DNA from: Firmicutes bacterium UBA2530
Lineage (GTDB): Bacteria; Bacillota; Clostridia; Tissierellales; Sedimentibacteraceae
Reading direction: 5' to 3'
DNA length: 17,570 bases
NCBI GenBank assembly: GCA_002340985.1
Contig: DDNC01000002.1
Span: forward strand, 1 to 17,570
The notes under the pieces were generated by a model. The model saw only the letters and a list, made by a program, of their open reading frames with translations. It did no database searches and was not told the DNA's origin. Positions 1 to 6,373 of the stretch are shown here, one piece after another. Made by a program: the position numbers and the translations under genes. How positions within the stretch are numbered: position 1 is the first letter of the stretch; each line of letters starts with the position of its first letter.

Positions 1-1
1 C

Positions 2-181
2 GTGACAGCGGATGTGCCGAAAAATCTGCGGTACACCACCTACGCCGTACAAAAGAGCGATAGCTTCTGGAGCATCGCCCGCAAGCTGGGCTGCCCAATG
101 AGCCAGCTGGAACGGCTGAATAACAAAAGCCGGTTCTCTATCATCTATCCTGGCGATGTGCTCAGAGTACTGGAGAAGTAA
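2..181 (+). CDS. C-terminal fragment of a LysM-domain protein (5' end outside window)
   Basis: The open frame enters from the left edge and ends with TAA at 179-181. The visible 59 residues contain one LysM peptidoglycan-binding module: YAVQKSDSFWSIARKLGC, then a Leu-rich helix, then IYPGDVLRVLEK at the end. LysM modules bind N-acetylglucosamine-containing cell-wall polymers and often sit at the C-terminus of phage or mobile-element endolysins and of spore-coat or secreted hydrolases. The catalytic part is not visible, so the enzyme class is unknown. By hand count the first 120 bases are about 58% G+C, well above the genes to the right, which suggests transferred DNA. A GTG lies at position 2, but there is no ribosome binding site in view, so I treat the gene as 5'-truncated by the window rather than starting here. 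Confidence 0.8.
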   Translation: MTADVPKNLRYTTYAVQKSDSFWSIARKLGCPMSQLERLNNKSRFSIIYPGDVLRVLEK

Positions 182-190
182 AAACAAATC

Positions 191-233
191 AAAGGAAATA
201 AGCGAGGCGCTCCACACCTCGCTTATTTCTTTT
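191..233 (+). terminator. Strong intrinsic terminator after the LysM gene
   Basis: A perfect 13-bp stem (195-207 with 217-229; GAAATAAGCGAGG / CCTCGCTTATTTC) has a 9-nt loop. Flanking A and T residues extend the pairing to 191-233, with one G-U pair at 194/230. It begins 10 nt after the LysM stop codon. The T-rich side on the plus strand fits rho-independent termination, and the A-rich left side allows bidirectional function. Confidence 0.85.
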
Positions 234-318
234 GTCCGTATTCGATTTTCCATTCCCAAATGATCCCTATACCGTAGACTTCGGAAAGCTGTGACTTGAC
301 TTTTTCTCTTTTCAGAGT
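223..318 (-). pseudogene. Possible coding remnant (31-codon open tail, minus strand)
   Basis: One minus-strand frame is open from an in-frame stop at 319-321 to a TAA at 223-225. It reads like a protein tail: a charged helix (LKREKVKSQLSEVYG) followed by the strand-like segment IGIIWEWKIEYGQKK. It has no start codon, no ribosome binding site and no recognisable family, and its end runs into the terminator stem. It may be the remaining 3' end of a mobile-element gene, or chance. No function is proposed. Confidence 0.25.
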
Positions 319-620
319 TTACATAAAACTGGCGGGGTTTCTCCGACAATAAAAACGTCATGGCAGGCTGATGTGCGCGAACACACCAGTCCTGCGCTAA
401 GGTGAGTCGACAACCCAGCACAACCGCAAAAGCGGTACCACGACAAGGTTATTATACCGCATTTGTCGCGGCTGCACCCAGCAAAGGTGCCGTCCATTTC
501 CTTTCACCGTCTTTATTATGCGAGCATCTGTTCAGATGTAGACCGATAGGATAATTTCCGTATTCAGGTTTGCGTTTGCCAAATTGTCTTTATTGGACTT
601 CTTCTTTGTATGAATCTTAT
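234..620. other. Gene-free stretch, likely edge of an acquired element
   Basis: No convincing gene lies between the LysM terminator and the promoter of the methyltransferase at 687. Bases ~330-490 are GC-rich like the LysM tail, while bases from ~550 onward are AT-rich like the core genome, so the composition break falls around 500-560. Two dyads are visible: CGACAA/TTGTCG (441-446 with 463-468, enclosing a minus-strand TATAAT) and CATCTG-TT-CAGATG (525-538). A 61-codon minus-strand frame (312-497) has Cys-rich, low-complexity content and I do not accept it as a gene. Without the other end of the element, an attachment site cannot be defined. Confidence 0.45.
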
Positions 621-627
621 TTTTTAT

Positions 628-655
628 TTGCTTGTTGGGTAAAATAAGCTATAAT
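628..655 (+). promoter_or_regulatory. Sigma-A promoter of the RsmC-like methyltransferase
   Basis: TTGCTT (628-633), a 16-bp spacer and a consensus TATAAT (650-655) precede the gene at 687. Transcription would start near 662, giving a leader of about 25 nt that contains the GGAGGA ribosome binding site at 674-679. Confidence 0.65.
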
Positions 656-686
656 AAGTATTACATAATATCCGGAGGAACAATGA

Positions 687-1301
687 ATGGCGGAACAATA
701 TTTTACCAAGAATCCCGAGACTGAAAAGGAAATATACAAGTATGACTGGAACATAGGCAGGGAGAGGTTTTATTTTTATACAAGCAACAGCGTTTTTTCA
801 AAGAATGGAATGGACTTTGGTTCCATGCTGCTGGTTGAGACAGTCGTAAGAGAAAATGAAGGTTTTGAAGGCAGCGTCTTAGATTTAGGATGCGGCTACG
901 GTCCGATGGGAATCAGCATAGCCAAATTTTTAGAAAAATCGAAGGTGTCCATGTCAGATGTCAATGAAAGGGCACTTGAACTCTGTGCAATGAATGCAAA
1001 GGAAAACAAGGTCCAGGACAGAGTTGAAATTATAAATTCATCCATGTTTGATAATATACAGGGCAAGTACGGTATTATCGTAACAAATCCACCTATCCGT
1101 GCAGGAAAGGATGTAGTGTTTGCATTTTATGAAGGAGCATATGAGAATTTGAGCCAGGGCGGATCTCTTTATGTTGTAATACAGAAGAAGCAGGGAGCTC
1201 GAAGTACCAAGACGAAGCTTGAGAGTCTTTTTGGCAATTGCGAAATAGCTGATAAAAAATCGGGATATTTTATATTCAAATCCTTAAAAACTACCTCCTG
1301 A
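687..1301 (+). CDS. Class I SAM-dependent methyltransferase, RsmC/YbxB-like
   Basis: This 204-residue protein is a single-domain Rossmann methyltransferase. Motif I DLGCGYGPMG lies at residues 66-75 and binds S-adenosylmethionine. An acidic residue at the end of strand 2 (SDVNERAL, D91) should contact the ribose. NPPIRAGK (134-141) is the N-P-P-[YFI] type signature of N-methyltransferases acting on nucleic-acid bases. This combination is typical of the MTS domain of RsmC, the 16S rRNA guanine-N2 methyltransferase, and of its short Firmicute relative YbxB. The exact target base is inferred only. The start at 687 has GGAGGA 7 nt upstream. An ATG at 683 gives a frame that stops after 13 codons, so it is not used. 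The 3' end overlaps the convergent yihY gene by 11 bp, and no terminator separates the two. Confidence 0.88.
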   Translation: MAEQYFTKNPETEKEIYKYDWNIGRERFYFYTSNSVFSKNGMDFGSMLLVETVVRENEGFEGSVLDLGCGYGPMGISIAKFLEKSKVSMSDVNERALELCAMNAKENKVQDRVEIINSSMFDNIQGKYGIIVTNPPIRAGKDVVFAFYEGAYENLSQGGSLYVVIQKKQGARSTKTKLESLFGNCEIADKKSGYFIFKSLKTTS

Positions 1302-2118
1302 GATTTCTTCTGCCTGTAAAATAGTTTATTTCTGCTCCCGTCAGGAAAATAAGCGACAAAATGAATATCCATATAAGAAAGATTATCACGCCGGACAAGT
1401 TGCCGTATATGGAACTGTAATACATTGCTTTTGTGCTTATATAATTTGAATATACTGCAGAGCCTACTATAAATCCGCAGGATGAAAAAACGGCTCCCGG
1501 TATAACGTATGAAAAGCTTACCTTTTCATATGTCAGAAACTTATATGCGGCGGAAAATATCAGCAGCAAAATCAAAGACGGCAGCACATATCTGAGCACA
1601 TGTACAAGAAAGAAATCTGTGACCTGAAATAAATTTATTTTCTGGATAAACAGGACTATTTCTCTTCCCCACACAATGGATGCAAATATAAGATGCATGG
1701 CCAGCATAATAGCTGTTGTAAAAATAATTCCTTCGATGCGCATAAATAAATAATTTTTTTTTATGTTGAATCCGTATGCTCTGTTTATGCCGCTTATGAT
1801 CGTTGCACTTCCTGCCGTTGCTGACCATAAGGATATAAGTAGGCTTGAAGAAAAATATGTCATGCTGCAATTTCCAACGGAGTTGTGCACTATGCCGTAT
1901 ACTATCTGAAAAACGTCTTCAGGCAGGACTGCCTCAACAGAATCCAGCAGATAAAAAATATATTGGCTGTAACCGCAAAGAATGGATATGGCCAGAATTA
2001 ATAAAGGGAAAATCCCCAATATAATATAGAAGGAAAATTGTGCACTGAGCGCAGCGATATTGTCATCCTTCATTTTAGCAAGCAGCTTTATAATAAAAAC
2101 AAGAAAGCGTTTAAGCAT
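1291..2118 (-). CDS. YihY/BrkB family inner-membrane protein
   Basis: This 275-residue polytopic membrane protein has about six hydrophobic segments. It opens with a basic stretch and an amphipathic helix (MLKRFLVFIIKLLAKMKDDNIAAL in pieces), continues through YIILGIFPLLILAISIL, and ends with IIFLIWIFILSLIFLTG. The family signatures are the early AAxSAQFSFYIILGIFPLL-type segment, SLWSATAGSATIISGINRAYG, and the terminal LTGAEINYF. The family was once called ribonuclease BN in error. Its molecular role is still not settled, with envelope or transport roles proposed. The ATG at 2116-2118 has a modest GGTGG ribosome binding site. It is transcribed away from hbd, so the dyad-rich region 2119-2395 is its upstream region too. 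It overlaps the end of the methyltransferase gene tail to tail. Confidence 0.85.
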   Translation of the reverse strand: MLKRFLVFIIKLLAKMKDDNIAALSAQFSFYIILGIFPLLILAISILCGYSQYIFYLLDSVEAVLPEDVFQIVYGIVHNSVGNCSMTYFSSSLLISLWSATAGSATIISGINRAYGFNIKKNYLFMRIEGIIFTTAIMLAMHLIFASIVWGREIVLFIQKINLFQVTDFFLVHVLRYVLPSLILLLIFSAAYKFLTYEKVSFSYVIPGAVFSSCGFIVGSAVYSNYISTKAMYYSSIYGNLSGVIIFLIWIFILSLIFLTGAEINYFTGRRNLRR

Positions 2119-2176
2119 ATGACCACCGGAGATTTTGATTTTATTAAAAGTATTGGCAAAAATAAATAATATATTA

Positions 2177-2235
2177 ATACTGCTTTAATTTAAAAATGCG
2201 GACAAATATTTGTCCACAACATAGGAAAGCAGTAT
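2177..2235. repeat. Concentric inverted repeats in the yihY-hbd intergenic region
   Basis: An outer perfect 10-bp inverted repeat (ATACTGCTTT at 2177-2186 with AAAGCAGTAT at 2226-2235) encloses a perfect 16-bp palindrome GGACAAATATTTGTCC at 2200-2215. The two share nearly the same centre (2206 and 2207.5). The inner palindrome has the size and symmetry of a dimeric repressor operator. The whole could fold as a branched hairpin. It does not match an operator consensus that I know. Confidence 0.6.
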
Positions 2236-2280
2236 ATACTAATTCGCTTCAAGGGAACTTATTTAATGCGAATTAGTATA
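2235..2280. repeat. 13-bp perfect inverted repeat upstream of hbd
   Basis: TATACTAATTCGC (2235-2247) is the exact reverse complement of 2268-2280, with a 20-nt loop. It begins at the last base of the preceding nested repeat. There is no T-tract on either strand at the expected place, so it is not a clear terminator. It lies about 40 bp upstream of the hbd -35 element and could be an operator or a cruciform-forming element shared by the divergent genes. Confidence 0.6.
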
Positions 2281-2288
2281 ATATTCAG

Positions 2289-2306
2289 GTGTTAAATTTT
2301 TATCAA
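2289..2306. promoter_or_regulatory. Candidate Rex (redox repressor) operator upstream of hbd
   Basis: GTGTTAAATTTTTATCAA matches the clostridial Rex consensus TTGTTAANNNNTTAACAA at 12 of 14 defined positions. It lies 14 bp upstream of the hbd -35 hexamer. Rex senses the NADH/NAD+ ratio and is known in Clostridia to control butyrate-pathway genes including hbd. The sequence match is seen; regulation by Rex is inferred. AT-rich DNA makes chance matches easier, so confidence is moderate. Confidence 0.45.
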
Positions 2307-2320
2307 TTATATCAAATGAC

Positions 2321-2349
2321 TTGATTATTCGATTTTGCGATGATATAAT
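2321..2349 (+). promoter_or_regulatory. hbd: Sigma-A promoter of hbd
   Basis: TTGATT (2321-2326), a 17-bp spacer and a consensus TATAAT (2344-2349) form a near-ideal sigma-A promoter. The transcript would begin near 2356. Its ~40-nt leader contains a small AGGAC-ATG-GTCCT hairpin and then AGGAGG at 2385-2390, 5 nt before the ATG at 2396. The hairpin lies next to the ribosome binding site but does not cover it. Confidence 0.75.
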
Positions 2350-2395
2350 TATTGTAGGCAAAAAAAGGACATGGTCCTATAAATAGGAGGTTTAA

Positions 2396-3250
2396 ATGGA
2401 AATCAAAAAAATATGTGTTGTCGGCACAGGAACAATGGCAAAAGGAATTATACAAACCTTTGCTCAGGCAGGATATCCGGTAATCGTTAAGGGAAGAGCG
2501 GGAAAATCCTATGATACACTTGAAGATACTATAGGCAAGGGTCTTGCAAAGTTAGTTGCAAAAGGGAAATTAGAGCAGGCTGCAATGGATGCAACTATTG
2601 CTAACATCACAAAGGTAACAGAATATTCCGGATGCGGTGAAGCAGATTTATTTATTGAAGCTATAGCAGAAGACATGGAAACAAAGCATGCTATTTTCGC
2701 TGAAATAGAAGCTGTTGCAAAGGAAGATGCAATACTTTCAACTAATACATCTTCATTGTCTATTACTGAAATTGCTTCAAAGTCAAAAAGACCTGGTCAG
2801 ATTATAGGAATGCACTTCTTCAATCCTGTTCCTGTTATGAAATTAGTGGAAATAATCAAGGGAAAACTAACTGATGAAGAAGTTCATAAGGCGATATACG
2901 AATTGTCACAAAAAATAGGGAAAACTCCTGTAAGTGTTGAAGAGGCTCCTGGTTTTGTGGTTAACAGAATACTTATACCGTTGGTTAACGAAGGTATAGG
3001 CATACTGGCAGACGGAGTTGCTACAAAGGAAGAAATAGACGCAGCTATGAAGCTTGGTGCAAACCATCCTATGGGACCATTGGAGTTAGGTGATCTTATT
3101 GGCCTTGACGTATGCCTTGCAATAATGGAAGTTCTGTATAATGAATTCGGAGACCCGAAATACAGACCGCATACATTGCTTCGCAAAATGGTGAGAGCGA
3201 ACCTGCTGGGAAGAAAAACAGGCAAGGGCTTCTACGATTACAGCAAATAG
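2396..3250 (+). CDS. hbd: 3-hydroxybutyryl-CoA dehydrogenase
   Basis: This 284-residue protein matches clostridial Hbd end to end. It interconverts acetoacetyl-CoA and 3-hydroxybutyryl-CoA in the cytoplasm, in the butyrate/crotonyl-CoA pathway. The N-terminal Rossmann fold has GTGTMAKGI at residues 10-18. Catalytic residues are visible: S119 in NTSSLS, H140 in HFFNP, E152 in MKLVEII, and N190 in APGFVVNR. The C-terminal domain carries the family block GANHPMGPLELGDLIGLDVC and ends GRKTGKGFYDYSK. Strand 2 of the nucleotide fold ends VIVKGRAGKS, where NAD-specific relatives have an acidic residue (LRDI in C. acetobutylicum). The R34/K37/S38 pattern suggests NADPH preference. The gene stands alone, not with crt-bcd-etf, between its own promoter and terminator. 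Confidence 0.96.
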   Translation: MEIKKICVVGTGTMAKGIIQTFAQAGYPVIVKGRAGKSYDTLEDTIGKGLAKLVAKGKLEQAAMDATIANITKVTEYSGCGEADLFIEAIAEDMETKHAIFAEIEAVAKEDAILSTNTSSLSITEIASKSKRPGQIIGMHFFNPVPVMKLVEIIKGKLTDEEVHKAIYELSQKIGKTPVSVEEAPGFVVNRILIPLVNEGIGILADGVATKEEIDAAMKLGANHPMGPLELGDLIGLDVCLAIMEVLYNEFGDPKYRPHTLLRKMVRANLLGRKTGKGFYDYSK

Positions 3251-3283
3251 GAAGATAGAATAAAGTAGGATATAAAATATATG

Positions 3284-3312
3284 AGCCTTCCGGATACGGA
3301 AGGCTTTAATAA
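3284..3312 (+). terminator. Intrinsic terminator after hbd
   Basis: A perfect 9-bp stem AGCCTTCCG / CGGAAGGCT (3284-3292 with 3297-3305) with a GATA tetraloop is followed by TT, AATAATTT. It lies 34 nt after the hbd stop codon. The T-tract is short and interrupted, but stem strength and position support termination. Confidence 0.8.
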
Positions 3313-3327
3313 TTTCCGAGATTTAGC

Positions 3328-3356
3328 TTGAAATAAGTATTTTCATTAAGTATAAT
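3328..3356 (+). promoter_or_regulatory. glnS: Sigma-A promoter of glnS
   Basis: TTGAAA (3328-3333), a 17-bp spacer and a consensus TATAAT (3351-3356) precede glnS, with an expected start near 3363. The ~60-nt leader carries GGGAGG at 3412-3417. It is too short for a T-box, and no T-box sequence is visible. Confidence 0.7.
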
Positions 3357-3422
3357 AAAGTGAAATTATAATACAACTTTTTACAGAAATGTAGTATACT
3401 AATAAAAACAAGGGAGGAAGCA

Positions 3423-5093
3423 ATGAACGATAATAATGCTGAAAACAGGGAATCGGTTAATTTTATTCAGAAGATAATTAATGAGGACCTAATTAACGGA
3501 ACATACGGGAACAGGGTACAGACGAGATTTCCTCCGGAGCCCAACGGATATCTTCACGTAGGGCACGCTAAATCAATATGCCTGAATTACGGTCTTGCTA
3601 AGAAAAATAACGGTATATTCAACCTGAGATTTGACGATACGAATCCCACAAAAGAAGATGAGTCTTTTGTGGAATCAATAATAAAAGATGTTAAATGGCT
3701 TTGTCCGGACTGGGAGGAAAGGATATTTTTTGCTTCTGATTATTTTGAGAAGATGTATGAATATGCCGTTGAGCTGATTAAAAAGGGATTGGCATATATT
3801 GATGACCTGTCTGCCGATGAAATAAGAGAGTACAGAGGAACATTGACGGAGCCGGGAAAAGAAAGCCCTTTCCGAAACAGGAGCATTGAAGAAAATCTTG
3901 AAATGTTCGAAAAAATGAAAAACGGCGATTACGCAAACGGTGAAAAGGTACTGAGAGCTAAAATAGATATGGCAAGCGGAAACATAAATATGAGAGACCC
4001 TGTTATTTACAGAATACTCCATGAGACTCACCACAATACAGGTGACAAATGGTGCATATATCCAATGTATGACTATGCCCACCCTGTTGAGGACGCCATA
4101 GAGGGAATAACACATTCCGTATGTACGCTTGAATTTGAAGACCACAGGCCGTTTTATGAATGGGTGCTCAATAACCTTGATGATTTCAAGGCAGCTCCCA
4201 CAAAGCAGATAGAATTTGCCAAGCTGTTTTTATCAAAGACAATGATGGGTAAGAGATACCTGAAAAAAATGGTTGAGGAAGGCTATGTGGACGGATGGGA
4301 TGACCCGCGTATGCCTACAGTTGCCGCCCTTAGAAGAAGAGGCTATACATCTGAGGCAATACAGAGTTTCTGTGAAGCAATAGGTGTTTCCAAGGCACAG
4401 AGTGTTGTTGATATCGCAATGCTCGAGTATGCAGTGAGAGATGACCTGGGCCCTAAGGTACCCAGAGTAATGGCGGTTCTGAATCCGATAAAGTTAATTA
4501 TAACAAACTATCCTGAGGACCAGGTAGAATATATGGAATCCGAGAACAATCCGGATAATCCTCAAATGGGCTCACGAATGGTTCCATTCTGCAAAGAGCT
4601 GTACATAGAGAGGGACGACTTCATGGAGGAACCTCCGAAGAAGTACTACAGACTTTTCCCCGGAAACGAGGTAAGGCTCAGAAACGCATACTTTGTTAAG
4701 TGTGTTGACTTTGTAAAGGATGCGGAAGGCAATATAACAGAGGTGCACTGCACATATGACCCCGAAACAAAAAGCGGCTCAGGCTTTGACGGCAGAAAGG
4801 TAAAAGGTACCATACATTGGGTTTCCGCAAAACACGCTGTTGATGCTCAAGTAAATTTATACGATTATATGATGGAGGACCAGGATTACGATAAGACCAA
4901 TTTCCTGGAAAAGCTCAATCCGAATTCAAAGATAGTACTGAAAAACTGTAAGCTGGAGCCTTCAATCAAAGAATATGAGACAGGGGACAGGTTCCAGTTC
5001 CTGAGACACGGATACTTTATAATCGACACGGACACAAGGTTGGATAATTTAGTATTTAACAGGATTGTTCAGCTGAAGAGCAGTTATAAGTAA
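3423..5093 (+). CDS. glnS: Glutaminyl-tRNA synthetase
   Basis: This 556-residue class I aminoacyl-tRNA synthetase charges tRNA-Gln with glutamine in the cytoplasm. The HIGH-type signature PPEPNGYLHVGHAKSI is at residues 37-52, and NLRFDDTNPTKE follows at 67-78. The DPVIYRILHETHHNTGDKWCIYPMYDYAHPVEDAIEGITHS region is the typical GlnRS catalytic core, with HPVEDAIEGITHS contacting the acceptor end. The KMSKS-type loop is MMGKR at 274-278, where the E. coli enzyme has VMSKR. The remainder is the beta-barrel anticodon-binding domain. Length matches ordinary bacterial GlnRS. There is no C-terminal YqeY extension, which some clostridial enzymes have. Many Firmicutes make Gln-tRNA only by the GatCAB amidotransferase route, so a free-standing GlnRS is of taxonomic use. 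A strong GGGAGG lies 5 nt before the ATG. Confidence 0.97.
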   Translation: MNDNNAENRESVNFIQKIINEDLINGTYGNRVQTRFPPEPNGYLHVGHAKSICLNYGLAKKNNGIFNLRFDDTNPTKEDESFVESIIKDVKWLCPDWEERIFFASDYFEKMYEYAVELIKKGLAYIDDLSADEIREYRGTLTEPGKESPFRNRSIEENLEMFEKMKNGDYANGEKVLRAKIDMASGNINMRDPVIYRILHETHHNTGDKWCIYPMYDYAHPVEDAIEGITHSVCTLEFEDHRPFYEWVLNNLDDFKAAPTKQIEFAKLFLSKTMMGKRYLKKMVEEGYVDGWDDPRMPTVAALRRRGYTSEAIQSFCEAIGVSKAQSVVDIAMLEYAVRDDLGPKVPRVMAVLNPIKLIITNYPEDQVEYMESENNPDNPQMGSRMVPFCKELYIERDDFMEEPPKKYYRLFPGNEVRLRNAYFVKCVDFVKDAEGNITEVHCTYDPETKSGSGFDGRKVKGTIHWVSAKHAVDAQVNLYDYMMEDQDYDKTNFLEKLNPNSKIVLKNCKLEPSIKEYETGDRFQFLRHGYFIIDTDTRLDNLVFNRIVQLKSSYK

Positions 5094-5109
5094 AAGATGC
5101 AACACATTC

Positions 5110-5207
5110 CCAATGTATGCGACCTGAGGGAGCAAATACATTGGTGAATGAGACTGCGCTATGTTTGTAAAGGGAGCAGCTCGCTGCTCCCTTAGATTGG
5201 AAAGAGG
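5110..5207 (+). promoter_or_regulatory. Structured leader RNA between glnS and the next methyltransferase
   Basis: Hairpin I is CCAATGTAT / ATACATTGG (5110-5118 with 5136-5144). Hairpin II is AAGGGAGCAG / CTGCTCCCTT (5170-5179 with 5184-5193) with a CTCG loop. Hairpin I carries in its loop AGGGAGCA (5127-5134), an exact copy of the 5' arm of hairpin II (5171-5178). Both copies can therefore pair with TGCTCCCT (5185-5192). Hairpin II ends 5 nt before the ribosome binding site GGAAAGAGG (5199-5207). There is no T-tract, so it is not a standard terminator. The layout suggests control of translation, RNA processing, or a loop-loop pseudoknot. It matches no known riboswitch or T-box that I recognise. 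Confidence 0.5.
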
Positions 5208-5214
5208 TATTACA

Positions 5215-6354
5215 TTGAACATACAAGAAATAATAGAAGAGAGCATCGCCGAAAGCAAGTTCATATACGGCGTATTTACCACACCGAAGAACAAGTCGGA
5301 AAATCCTTATAAGAAGATAACCGCAAGGCCTATCTCTATTAAAAATGAAAATTTCATACAATTTGAAAAATTTACTGAAAAGCAGGTTTTTCATGACAAT
5401 TATTCATACCATGAAGCAGTACCGGAAATTATGAAGTTAATAACCGACGAGTACAGAAATATCAATATTTTTACCGAGGATGCGGATTTCCAATTGATGG
5501 TGAGCAAGAAGGGCAGCATAAAGGTGGTTGAGAAGGAACCGGCAAAGAAGCAGGATATATCGGAGCATAATAAGAAAAAGCAATATATAATTGAAGAGAA
5601 CCAACCCTGCGACTTTTTAATCAGCCTTGGAGTAATGAATAAGGATGGCGCTGTTTATGCAAAAAAATATGATAAATTCAAGCAGATAAATAAATTCCTT
5701 GAAATAGTGGATGATTCCCTCAAAGGCAGAAAGCTCAGGGATGATTTTATGATTATAGATTTCGGATGCGGTAAGGCTTATCTGACCTTTGCCCTATATT
5801 ACTATTTTTCTCATATAAGAAAAGTTAATGTGAGGATAATCGGTCTGGACTTAAAAGAAGAAGTAATAGAATTCTGCAATGACACAGCTGAAAAGCTTAA
5901 CTATGAAAATCTTGAATTCCTGTACGGAGATATACAGGATTATGAATATAGAGATAATGTTGATATGATAGTTACACTTCATGCCTGCGATACAGCCACG
6001 GATGCGGCTTTGCTTAAGGCGGTGAAATGGAATACGGATATAATTCTGTCTGTGCCTTGCTGTCAGCATGAATTTTACGACAAAATAGAAAATGCTTCGT
6101 TGGAGCCAATGCTTAAGCACGGGCTCATAAGAGAAAGAGTTTCATCCCTTGTTACAGATTCTCTGAGAAGTCTGTTTTTAGAAACAAAGGGATACAGGGT
6201 GCAGCTAATGGAATTTATTGCAATGGAGCATACTCCAAAGAATATACTTATACGGGCAGTTAAGACTGACAAGGAAACATCAAAAGCCCGGAAGGAATAT
6301 GAAGAATTTAAAAAATTCTGGAACCTGAAAGACATATACCTGGAACAGCAGTGA
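5215..6354 (+). CDS. SAM-dependent methyltransferase, Methyltransf_32/METTL25-like
   Basis: I place the start at TTG 5215, 7 nt after GGAAAGAGG, giving 379 residues beginning with NIQEIIEES. An upstream in-frame ATG at 5161 has no ribosome binding site and its reading would pass through a 10-bp hairpin. The N-terminal ~140 residues are an accessory domain with no motif I know. The methyltransferase core has DFGCGKAYLTF from about residue 182, an acidic strand-2 end (IIGLDL), VTLHACDTATD around 255-263, and SVPCCQHE around 279-286. The HACDTATD and PCCQHE blocks are typical of the Methyltransf_32 family, which includes eukaryotic METTL25. Bacterial substrates are not established; RNA or ribosomal protein is plausible. 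The stop is 19 nt before the next gene, so the two are probably cotranscribed. Confidence 0.82.
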   Translation: MNIQEIIEESIAESKFIYGVFTTPKNKSENPYKKITARPISIKNENFIQFEKFTEKQVFHDNYSYHEAVPEIMKLITDEYRNINIFTEDADFQLMVSKKGSIKVVEKEPAKKQDISEHNKKKQYIIEENQPCDFLISLGVMNKDGAVYAKKYDKFKQINKFLEIVDDSLKGRKLRDDFMIIDFGCGKAYLTFALYYYFSHIRKVNVRIIGLDLKEEVIEFCNDTAEKLNYENLEFLYGDIQDYEYRDNVDMIVTLHACDTATDAALLKAVKWNTDIILSVPCCQHEFYDKIENASLEPMLKHGLIRERVSSLVTDSLRSLFLETKGYRVQLMEFIAMEHTPKNILIRAVKTDKETSKARKEYEEFKKFWNLKDIYLEQQ

Positions 6355-6373
6355 TTCCGGGACAGGAGGGTTT

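Noticed and set aside
312..497. 61-codon minus-strand frame
   Set aside because: Cys-rich, compositionally odd sequence, with no family resemblance and only a weak upstream AAAGGA too close to the ATG. Treated as a chance frame in GC-rich DNA.
3363..3422. T-box or other riboswitch before glnS
   Set aside because: The leader is only ~60 nt, with no AGGGTGG-type T-box sequence or specifier hairpin.
5161..5214. ATG 5161 as the start of the methyltransferase
   Set aside because: No ribosome binding site; it would translate through a 10-bp hairpin. TTG 5215 has GGAAAGAGG at 7 nt.
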